The translations under genes were made by a program, and so were the position numbers. Below the pieces are notes generated by a model. The model was not told the DNA's origin. It searched no databases and saw only the letters and a list, made by a program, of their open reading frames with translations. 39,244 nucleotides of DNA, from the NCBI RefSeq assembly GCF_026151205.1, contig NC_087076.1, forward strand, positions 15,177,675 to 15,216,918, read 5' to 3'. The DNA is from Bolinopsis microptera (taxonomy: Eukaryota > Ctenophora > Tentaculata > Lobata > Bolinopsidae). Of this stretch, positions 1-8,456 are shown piece by piece. Every line of letters starts with the position of its first letter. The first letter of the stretch is position 1.

Positions 1-13
1 ACTTGGGGTTGCT

Positions 14-350
14 TCATAGATCCTCTATCGGGTCATCAGAACGGCTGACCACCCGTGCAGCGAAGTTGCTGTCTTTTCTGCGCTCCAGTTCAATAACGAA
101 TTCCCGTTCTGGCAACAATATCCAGTAACAGGAGGTTCGTCCGGATGATGTAACAAATTCCGTCAACAATGACTTGAAGCGTAGGGGGTCCTCGATAAGG
201 TGCAGGTTTGCGGGAATGATGTTCCACAATCGAGGCCCCATCACTACAAATGAGCTGTCAAAGATCGATTGATTCCTTTGGCTACTGGACGTTGACAAGC
301 TAGGGACTACTGCTTTCTGGCCATAACGGAGTGTATCTGTAAACTGAACG
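14..350 (-). mobile_element. Non-LTR retrotransposon, 3' end (reverse transcriptase C-terminus)
   Basis: The minus strand encodes about 110 residues ending at a stop near position 12-14. They carry the pattern typical of the region after the reverse transcriptase domain in LINE ORF2 proteins: an S-x-F-x-V-x-GPRLWNIIP block followed by a stretch with FKSLL. Reading frame homology seems to start near 350, just after an in-frame stop, so this is a 5'-truncated copy as usual for target-primed reverse transcription. No catalytic palm motif is present, so it cannot be active. The family (Jockey/CR1-like) is inferred from the C-terminal block only. Confidence 0.7.
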
Positions 351-1640
351 TTAGCTGGTTACACTTACAGGTTAAATTACAAGTGGTCCTTAGGTGCAAA
401 AAACGATGTTGCAGGATTAGTGAATAGTGCAACTCAATTGTTGGCCAACAATTTCAAAATTTGTATAAGTTTTAAGTTTTAATAATTAATAATTTCTCAT
501 CTTCCTGTAATTAGTTGGAGTTTGACCAATATAAAGCTAAAAAAGAAGCTGATAAAGGAAATAACGCACATAAATTATTTGAGTTTTCTTGTGGTGTACC
601 TGCGACGAAATTTTTTTGCCCTTGATAATGAGCCATCTCGATCTTTGATTTTTGTTTTTAAACATGAGTTCTGTTTTTTGGTTTATAGCGGTTCAGAGGA
701 AACTCCGGTCATGATCATTTTTCAACGGATTCTGGGTATGACGTTAGCACGAAGTTACCACTTACCAGCCTTCGAGCTATTTTTACATTAGGTACGTGTT
801 CGCATTTAAAACCTTTCTCCTGGTCTTTCCTGGAATGTGAAAATTTATTCTCAATTTCGATCAAAGTTGTAGATGATTCATTAGTTTACACGTTTTCTGC
901 AGCTGCATTTTGCAGAGTCATAATTTGATCTGGATCATATATGTTTTTTATATTAATTACAAATTAGGTCAAGAAAGATCACAAACACTGTTCATTTTCA
1001 TTCCTAGCCCGGTCATGAACTAAAGTTCGACACATACACTAAATTAATGGGCGGCGCTTAGCCTGTCATTCTGCCGCATCTTTATTCGGTTTATTATGTT
1101 TATGAACATAATAGATTGAGATTCCCAGGTAAAGCTGTTCCTAGGCAACGACGCAGTTAACCTTTGCTAAAATAACGCCATTATTTTAACGTTAATTTTA
1201 CCTCACTTCCAACGTTAATTATAAAAAATCTAAAGCCTAAATTGAAATTCTAAGAATGCTGTCTCCTATTCTTTTGTCTATAACCTTGCTAAAGATAAAA
1301 GTATGAAATTGTGTACTGCAAATATAATCATATAATGCATACGAGTTACCGGTAACGTACTGGGTGGCCCAAAAGTAACTGCCCACACGCAACCCTTTAA
1401 TAACTCACGTAATTCAATTCTTAGAATTGCACAGAAATTTCAGAGATTATGGATACTATAGCAGGAACCCGTATGGTGTGAAGACTCAAGAGACTAAAAT
1501 AATTATTACATATTTAATTCGCGTGCAGACTAACCTACCTGTGGCTAAAGCTCTAATAATAATATACAAAAACAATACATTGACACCACTTGGGGGTCCA
1601 AATTTTGGGCTCTAAAACTCCTATTCCTTTGCCAATTTTT
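351..1640. other. Intergenic stretch, no gene seen
   Basis: AT-rich sequence with only short, compositionally poor open frames (for example 522-791 and 1427-1615) that show no family pattern. A small palindrome lies around 1090-1115 (TTATGTTTATGAACATAA). I see no RNA gene and no clear promoter. Confidence 0.5.
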
Positions 1641-1902
1641 ATTTTTTCATGCTGATTTGGAGGCCATTAAAACATTTGACCCAGTCAAAAAATGTTTCAG
1701 TTGTACATCTTTTACGATTTTTGCGGAAAGTCGCGTTAAAGTTGATGCAGTGGAGTTCAGTAATAGCACATTCAGTTCAGTAATAGCACATTCACATTTG
1801 CTGCTGATTTGTTGCTCTCTTATCGCAAGGCTTATCTCTACTGTTATCACGACACCGCTCAGCCTGTCGCTCGTCTTGTATTGTGTAACTTTAACTGTAA
1901 TC

Positions 1903-2290
1903 ATGGAAAAGATGGACTTGGAAAGTATTAACTACAGGTGGGATGAGATTTATTCTTGGAGCAAAGAGCAGTTGCGGAACTTTGGCAAACCGTACGGAAA
2001 GATGACGGACATAGCAGATCCGAAGTTTGCGAAATCAGTGAATAAGCCAGAACTTGTTGGCATTTGTAGTCGGTCTTATGAGTACATTGGCTATTTAATG
2101 GAAACTTTGGAGTCGTACCGAAATTGCTGCACAACTCTTCAGGCAAAGTTGATTCAGAACCAGGAAACTCTCATCAGCGTTCAGCAGGAGCTCTCTCAGT
2201 GTCAGTCCGAGAAACTGGAATCTATGAAGAAAATCGTGGAAACCTCAGTCGCTGATTCATTTAAAGAGGAGATTAATCTCATTAAACTAT
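1903..2290 (+). pseudogene. LINE ORF1 protein, N-terminal piece (coiled coil)
   Basis: The ATG at 1903 opens a frame starting MEKMDLESINYRWDEI and running into a Leu/Gln/Glu-rich stretch around residues 60-110 that looks like a coiled coil, as in the trimerising N-terminus of LINE ORF1 RNA chaperones. The frame runs open from 1657, but the upstream part reads like 5' UTR and holds a direct repeat of GTTCAGTAATAGCACATTCA around 1755-1796. After about residue 125 the sequence becomes low complexity and stops at 2316. The match to ORF1 resumes near 2951, so the two parts are best read as one ORF1 split by an insertion. Inactive. Confidence 0.6.
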
Positions 2291-2299
2291 ATAAAAAAA

Positions 2300-2950
2300 A
2301 TAAGTATAAAGAATAAGGAAAAGGAACGGGAATGAAGCCAATACCAGAAGTGAAACCCCACCAAAGAATAATTGATCCTTAGGTAGACCTGGTGAAATAA
2401 AGTAACTGAACTGTAAGTTTAAGAAAAGACGGAAGGAATAAAGGAGAGAGGAAATAATGTTATGTGAACATCATCAGCAGATGACTTGGCACACCGGTTT
2501 CGGGGGTTTAATACCTGTACCGGTTTAATGTGCCAAGACCCCCTAGCAATCACTCGTCAGTGATCACCTGTTCACGTTAAATGTGATGTCAAGGATGTCG
2601 CTGACATCAAGTATACTGTATTTGTACAGAATACTAGGTCGGTCTTTCAGAAGCTTTCTGAATTTACTCTTCAGGAGTCTGTCATTATAACATCTTGAAA
2701 GAAGTGTCCTATAAAGGGTGTTGGTAGAACACAGAAAAGAATCAAGGTCAGAGATAATGGAAGAGTAACGAAGGACCTGACCGTAAAAAACATTATAACC
2801 AACAGAAGAGGAAATATTACTGTTAGGAAAGGTGTACATGACCACAGGAAAGTTGAAGTCATCAAGTTTGTTGTAAAGCTTGGTGGCGACGTGTCCGGAG
2901 TTATTCATCGAGATGTTGATGTCGAGATAGTTTACGGACTTATTGTCGTC
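2300..2950 (-). mobile_element. 5'-truncated retroelement (RT C-terminus plus 3' UTR) inserted in LINE ORF1
   Basis: On the minus strand, 2564-2950 encodes a reverse-transcriptase C-terminal tail: a YLDI block, then LYNKLDDFNFPV, then a block ending VLRYSS, then basic Leu-rich residues. I recall this block order from an invertebrate RT family common in cnidarians and molluscs. After the stop a 3' UTR runs leftwards to about 2300 and contains a potential stem-loop at 2485-2537 (arms CTTGGCAC / GTGCCAAG). The piece lies exactly between the two halves of the ORF1, which run the opposite way. The left boundary is uncertain by some tens of bases and no target-site duplication could be fixed by eye. 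Confidence 0.65.
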
Positions 2951-3412
2951 ACCACTCCTCTCTTACAGCGCAATTGTCAGCAATTCACAGACGGTAACTG
3001 CCCCAGTTATCTGCCCAGAAGCCCTAAAAAATGTTGTGAAGACCGTAGTCGCAGAAGAGGACCGTAGTCGAAATCTTCTTGTTTTCGGTTTGCCGGAGGA
3101 GGAGCAGGAAGAGTTAGAGGTAAGAATCGGCGAGGTTCTAGAGGAAATAGGGCAGAAACCGAAGGTGGAAGTAGAGCGACTCGGCAAGAAGAAAACTTCT
3201 ACCTGTACTCGCCCAGTGAAAGTCTGCCTGACCAGCTCCTTGATCGTACATCAAATCTTAGCAAACGCTCGGAAATTGCGACAATCAGCCAAGTTTAAGA
3301 CTGTGTTTTTGAGCCCTGACAGATCACTGGAGCAGCGGGAAGCCCGAAAGGAGCTGATTGCCAGCATGAGAGCTAAAGCTTTAGCGGAGCCGGACAAAAA
3401 GTTTTACATTAA
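2951..3412 (+). pseudogene. LINE ORF1 protein, C-terminal piece (RRM-like)
   Basis: The frame reads YSAIVSNSQ, then EEDRSRNLLVFGLPEE, a basic middle with ARPVKV-like residues (TRPVKVCL), and KTVFLSPDRS. This order (SYSAIVS, EEDR, NLLVFGLPE, R-L-G-K-K, PVKV, VFLSPDR) is the RRM-like and C-terminal part of ORF1 proteins of CR1/L2-type non-LTR elements. The open frame continues to 3476, but from 3413 onward the residues come from an inserted palindromic element. Across that insertion the original frame continues at 4820 and ends at a TGA at 4851-4853, the length expected of such a protein. No ORF2 follows. Confidence 0.7.
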
Positions 3413-4815
3413 GGGGAGATACACCAAAAACGTTTTTGCTCCGAACATCGATTTATTTTATATTATGGTTAAATAGACAAAAAGAATAAGATTGCACACC
3501 TTCAAAATTTTCTAAAAATATTCCCTCATCGAGAAAAAAAAATTTTTCTTTTTCGAAAATTTTTAAAATTTGGAGAAGTCTATCACTGTAATACCGATAG
3601 TTCAGTCATTTTAAAAGTTTTTTGGCTGATTTTTTTACTGAACATTACTTACACTCCGTACAGGACAACCCTTTAAAGGAGTATATAATTGAACAATAAA
3701 TGACCAAGTTACAGACCGAACAAGGTGAAAAAAGAAAAATTGGGATTTTTGCCTACCACCAAAGTTGTACATTTTACCACTCGCCTAGGTCATCAGATAT
3801 CGCTTCAAAAATTCTTGTGAGTGTAGCTGATGATCATATAAAACTTTTCGGAACAGGATTTCTCTCAGTTTTGAGTTTTAAGGTATGAAATGTGGCCTCA
3901 AAAGACTTAGTAAAATTCATTGTAAAAAAGGGCAAAAAAGGCAGATTTAAGGCTTAAAATGCCTATAACTCAAATAGTATCAGTTTTTTTTTGAAATAAT
4001 TATTACAGAATCGTAATCAGCTTGGTAAGACGAATCTTTTAGTACCAAATAGGTGCTTTTAGAAGACAAATTGTCTTAAATAATTTTCTAGCTCGAACAC
4101 AAGGGTCCCCCCTTGTATAAATTTTGTACAAATTGTACACATTTTTTTACAAATTTTGTGTCTTTAAATATTATAAATGTCATACTAAAAGATTCGTCTT
4201 ACCAAGCTGATTACGATCCTGTAAAAATTATTTCAAAAAAAACTGATACTTTTTGAGTTATAGGCATTTTAAGCCTTGAATCTGCCTTTTTTGCCCTTTT
4301 TTACGATGAATTTTACTAAGTCGTTTGAGGCCACATTGCATAGCTTAAAACTCAAATCTGAGAGAAATCCTGTTCCAAAAAGTTTGATATGATCATCAGC
4401 TACACTCACAAGAATTTTTGAAGCGATATCTGCTGACCCGGGTGATTGGTGAAATGTACAACTTTAGAAGTGGGAAAAATTTCAATTTTTATTTTTTCGA
4501 CCTTGTTTGGTCTGTAACTTCGTCATTTATCGTTCAATTATATAATCCGTTCAATTGCTTCTTGTACGGATTGTAAGTAATATTCAGTAAAAAAAAACAG
4601 CGAAAAAATGTTTAAAATGGCTGAACTATCGGTATTACAGTGACAGACTTCTCCAAATTTTAAAAATTTTCGAAAAAGAAAAATATTTTTTTTCTCGATG
4701 AGGGAATATTTTTAGAAAATTTTGAAGGTGTGCAATCTTATTCTTTTTGTCTATTTAACCATAATATAAAATAAAATCGATGTTCGGAGCAAAAACGTTT
4801 TTGGTGTATCTCCCC
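3413..4815. mobile_element. Palindromic (foldback) DNA element with TTAA ends
   Basis: Two arms of about 632 bp, 3413-4044 and 4183-4815, are near-perfect reverse complements around a loop of about 138 bp (4045-4182). The ends read GGGGAGATACACC and its complement and are flanked on both sides by TTAA (3409-3412 and 4816-4819). Removing the element and one TTAA leaves the LINE ORF1 frame open through to its stop, which fixes the boundaries. There is no transposase, so it is non-autonomous. TTAA targets are classic for piggyBac, but the nested TA also allows a Tc1/mariner-like origin; the terminal bases alone do not decide. Confidence 0.85.
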
Positions 4816-4819
4816 TTAA

Positions 4820-4853
4820 GGAGGGACAGATATTCAGCTGTAGTCGCAATTGA
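4820..4853 (+). pseudogene. LINE ORF1, last codons after the foldback insertion
   Basis: Directly after the second TTAA the ORF1 frame resumes (codon split 3411-3412 / 4820) and stops at TGA 4851-4853. About 10 residues, consistent with the end of an ORF1 protein. Confidence 0.6.
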
Positions 4854-4859
4854 GTGTAT

Positions 4860-5440
4860 TTATCAGTACATGTGTGATAATGCTTGTTTTTCAGTGTGAG
4901 TGAAGTTTTAGTTAGTGCTAAGCGGGTGCCTACTAGGCTTTTAACTTTCTATACAGGACTGGATAGTCTTCAGACTGTTTTAAAGCTTATTTTTAGTGCA
5001 AGAGTTGGTTGCTAGGCATTGCATTTATCTAAGCAGCGCCTGTATTCAATAATTAATGAAATCTTATTAGCGGATTTAGGTATATAATTATTGTATATAT
5101 TATTGTATGTATAAATTCTTGAGTAAACATTAACCAGTAAACAAAGCTGGTTCCCAATCAATCAGTAAAATGGCACGGATACATCCATTTATAAATGTAT
5201 ATATCGTCTCGCTTTATATACAGTAAAATTAAGATTTGTCAATGTTCCATCGTTTAACTGTAAGTCGGGTGAGCGACAGGCTTGTTCAAGAGCTTTGACT
5301 CTTTAGTCTTTACCCTTGGTGTAGGGCTCTTCGAATAGATATCGGAAGGGCCTGCCTGTATTTATAAGTTAAATGTTAAAATTCAAAGTAAGTTTTATCG
5401 TACAAAATGTGTCCAAAATGTGTACGAAAAGGGAAACAGG
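4860..5440. other. Probable LINE remainder and AT-rich spacer
   Basis: No open frame of note. The first 200-300 bp may be sequence between ORF1 and the lost ORF2 of the split LINE; nothing in it resembles endonuclease or reverse transcriptase. The rest is AT-rich spacer up to the start of a duplicated segment near 5445. Confidence 0.4.
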
Positions 5441-5721
5441 GCACATATGAGGGGAGTAGTCTTCGCCATGGAGCAACTTCCTACTTGCACCATAGGTTTG
5501 TTAAATAGTGAATGCAGATCGTATGGGTACCCGTACTGGGTAGAAATAAAGGCCCTCTTGATATAATTTGATTCTTTAAAGTCTGTTTCAATTATTCTCT
5601 ATTGTTTTGAAGAACAATTATTGTTGCATTCAATTTAATTAAATTATAAAAGTCCCGATCCCAAAATATGAATCATTTCGTTATTTTTATTCCCATCTTT
5701 AATTTTCATTCTGGCCCTCAG

Positions 5722-5907
5722 ATCAATGCAAAAGATTGCTGACAGAGAACTATCTCATCACTAACTCGGGTTTCCTTGTCGTATACGGGACCACGATCTC
5801 AGTGTCCTGTCAGCCAGGTTACTCCTTGATGGGGAGTAAGGAGATCACATGTGAGCAGGGAATATTTTTCTCTCACCAATCCACCCGTCCTAAGTGTGTC
5901 AACCCAG
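5722..5907 (+). pseudogene. Orphan sushi (CCP) exon
   Basis: A 186-nt exon with acceptor CCCTCAG at 5721 and donor GTGAGA at 5908, phase 1 on both sides, encodes an intact sushi domain: C-K-R-L-L, hydrophobic core, VSCQPGYSLMG, ITCEQG, and a final C. It is nearly identical to the exon at 17118-17303. The preceding sushi exon is cut at its 5' side (5445-5495) and no start or signal peptide lies upstream in the window, so it looks like a relic of a deleted neighbouring paralogue, though the reading frame itself is undamaged. Confidence 0.75.
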
Positions 5908-6112
5908 GTGAGACTTAATTCATCACTATCTCAGTTCACTGGATGTAAATTTCCATACAAATACAATTACTTATAAATAATATTCATCTTGATGTTTCAT
6001 TGATTAGAATTTGTCTATCATCTACACACTTCAACAAGTAGTTTGACTGTGTAGTGGTTTTGTGTTCGTACAATTACTGTGATCAACCTGTCTGATTAGT
6101 GATTATTGTCCT

Positions 6113-6600
6113 GTAGTTATGTTCACCTGTCTATGTACTCCCTTCAAAGGCGGCGTGAGAGATACACTATCATCCTAGTTTGGAAGATCTATAACAATCT
6201 CGCTCCAAACAGTATGAACATCAACTTCCGCGAGACCTCACGATACGGAACTACGTGCATACGACCACTAGGATCCTCCAAGTACACTAGTGTCAATAAC
6301 CTGAGGTTCAACTCCTTTGCCTCTAGAGCCTCTGCACTGTACAACGTGGTCCCTCCTAGCATCAAGTCCCTCCTTACCTTGACCACTTTCAAACCTGCTC
6401 TTGATGCTTTCCTCAATGAATTCCCTGACACTCCACCAACACCTGGGTACACTGGACAGAACAGGAACTCAATGCTGGAGTGGGCCGGTGGCACGTGTCT
6501 CTGACGCGCTACTACTTGGCGGTGGAGATGCAAGACATTCTTGGCTTGGTAGCACTCTAGCTCGGAACCCAACCCAAGTAACCCAAGTAAATAAATACTA
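6113..6600 (+). mobile_element. 5'-truncated non-LTR retrotransposon (RT C-terminus)
   Basis: About 130 codons ending at TGA 6502-6504 carry the block YSLQRRRERYTIILVWKIYN, then RASALYNVVPPSIK, FKPALDAFL, and TPPTPGYTG. This order is typical of the region following the reverse transcriptase in Jockey/CR1-type ORF2 proteins. A short 3' UTR with AAATAAATA follows. The palm motifs are absent, so it is a dead 5'-truncated insertion. It sits inside the duplicated segment 5445-6835 and is absent from the matching place near 17525-17690, so it inserted after that duplication. Confidence 0.75.
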
Positions 6601-6835
6601 TGATTTCGTATTTCGGATATCTTAACAACAGACATACCCAAATTCAAAAAGTGAATTTGGGAGGGCTCCACAAATTGGGGTAGTAAATAAATATGCTGAT
6701 TTACGATCCGAGCAACAAATATGCTTTTCTGGTGAACCACTAAATTAAATGTTATAATGATTATTTTGTGTTTTCTTATAAAGTATAGCTATCTGAAAAT
6801 GAAAGCCTTCAAGAAGTGATCCGTAATGTGGATTA

Positions 6836-7473
6836 AGTTTTTAGTGGTTAAACCAACCACTAAAAATGTATGAACACGTCGAGTAAATGTACGGTAAAGT
6901 CTAAGTACACGCGTGACGTGAGCTTGTTGGAAGTGGAACGTTCCAACAGAATTTTTGTCTTTTATTGTTATCTTACAGCCCGCTAATTTCGCATTTTTTG
7001 TATAGAAATTTGTTCTGTAGTATGTCATAAAAACGTTTATTGCTGTGAAAAGCTTTTTTTATTTACCGCGGTTTTCATTTCTTGGAATTGATAAAGTTTG
7101 CCGTACCGAACCAAACCGGTTAAAATCAGCCGAAACCCGAACCAAATCGGAAATTCGGTCGTTATCTAGTTATATTTATAAGTTTCAAAATTCAAAATTG
7201 GTGGGAAATAGATTCATTCTGATTCAGACAGAAAATTAAAACCAAAAACGGAGAATTAAGATACTAATTCTGCCTTTTTTAAATTATCATTCATGAAAGT
7301 CAGAGTATATCATTTGTGACTTTTTCACTATACACGCTGTGACACACTGTCACTATTATCCTCACCTTTAAATTGTATTTGGCATTGCTCCAAACAACAG
7401 AGAAATGGTTTTTAGACAATTTAATTACAACCGCCCGATTACAAAAACCTTTATTGGGGCACCCCCCTCTTTT

Positions 7474-7478
<5 letters not shown>
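6836..7478. other. Spacer, no gene seen
   Basis: AT-rich sequence without credible coding frames; it leads into a TC microsatellite. Confidence 0.4.

Positions 7479-7551
<73 letters not shown>
7479..7551. repeat. (TC)n microsatellite
   Basis: Uninterrupted TC dinucleotide repeat of about 73 bp after a short T run. The long Ser/Leu and Glu/Arg open frames over it are artefacts. Confidence 0.98.
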
Positions 7552-7553
<2 letters not shown>

Positions 7554-7706
7554 GTGCCACTTGACGCTCTACCAATGTAAATCCCCTTGATACTTGGTTC
7601 TCCGTGTGCTGTCTCATTACAGGAAAGTTTCCGAGCATTAGTACAAGGTCCTTGCTACTTTGCTGATATCCTTTTGTTCCCCAAGCTACTGGCTACAAAA
7701 CGGTGG

Positions 7707-7990
7707 TCCTCAGTTCTGTATGAAGACCGACTCATGACTCCCAGGAGGACCGACCATGTTCTTTTTCCACAGCAACTCCCTTTTTAATATACGATACTGT
7801 GACAAATGACTGATAAAGCGACTATAATAAACTTTGCTATCCGGTAAGGTAAGACCCAAAACCTCTTGTATGTTATCAGGTACTGAGGCATTCCTCTTAA
7901 CTGTCTGCCTGCAGATCATTTGTATCACCTGCTACTGAAAGACACCTTTTGCGTTTTTTAGCAACCAACGTTTTTAAACGTTTGATACGA
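7707..7990 (-). pseudogene. Possible broken coding remnant, unrecognised
   Basis: The minus strand has a frame of 72 codons ending near 7710, with a protein-like composition (SVPDNIQEVLGLTLPDSK and later RELLWKK). Just upstream in another frame is KKRKRCLSVAGDTNDLQ, so a frameshift near 7910 may join them. I do not recognise the family; a decayed transposon ORF is possible. No splice signals make a convincing exon. Confidence 0.2.
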
Positions 7991-8389
7991 TATTTGGTTG
8001 TACTGTATAGTGAACTGTATATGATTCCTTCAAAAGGTTTGTTCGTGGTTACATTAGTTTAGGTTAAAATAAGGAATGTGGTATCTGACTAGCTGTACGA
8101 TTATTAAAACCTTAACTTTAAGCGAATAACTTAATTAAGATATTCGACTATTGAGCCACGACTCAGTTAGATTTCGAATCGAGTAACCTTTTTTTTCGCG
8201 TCATATTACGTTTTTTTAACAACATGGTGATACTTCTTTTGCAAGTAAAACGACTTCTTGTCCAAAATGTTTATTTGTAAGATTTCTTTTGACATTTTTT
8301 CTCTCAATGTATTGTGAATAATTAAAATATATAATTTCTGGATTTGTGTAAAATATTACACTGCATTCTGTTTTTAGTTTGGTAAAAAG
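7991..8389. other. 5' flank of the lectin gene
   Basis: About 400 bp of AT-rich sequence before the ATG at 8390. TATA-like stretches (for example AAAATATATAA near 8325) occur, but in such AT-rich DNA they cannot be told from background. Transcription start and 5' UTR are not determinable by eye. Confidence 0.3.
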
Positions 8390-8456
8390 ATGAAATCAAT
8401 GGTCTTAAAGGCTTGGTTGCTACTTTTGAATTTATTACAACCTTCAAAAGGACTCG
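8390..8456 (+). CDS. Exon 1: signal peptide
   Basis: ATG at 8390 encodes MKSMVLKAWLLLLNLLQPSKG, a short basic N-terminus followed by a Leu-rich hydrophobic core: a classic secretory signal. Donor GTAAGC at 8457, phase 1. It joins in frame to the acceptor TTTTCAG at 8937. A second Met four residues in could also serve as start. Confidence 0.8.

Larger units (their letters stand above)
5445..6835 (+). repeat. Partial segmental duplication of the lectin gene 3' end
   Basis: The segment matches 16505-17850 in the same orientation: the end of a sushi exon (5445-5495 against 16511-16561), the intron boundary with AAAGTCCCGATCCC, a whole sushi exon (5722-5907 against 17118-17303), and a conserved stretch after CTTAACAACAG (6621 against 17695). 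The copy here lacks the GGCACGGTTAA minisatellite found in the downstream copy and has gained a LINE at about 6113-6600. The left breakpoint lies within the exon, so this is a fragment of a gene rather than a complete one. Confidence 0.85.

Noticed and set aside
3700-3888. 62-codon frame inside the palindromic element
   Set aside because: No pattern, not matched by a conserved counterpart in the other arm, and the element appears non-coding.
6189-6740. 183-codon minus-strand frame
   Set aside because: It is the antisense shadow of the retrotransposon reverse transcriptase tail at 6113-6504.
7300-7638. Glu-Arg and Ser-Leu open frames
   Set aside because: They result from the TC microsatellite.
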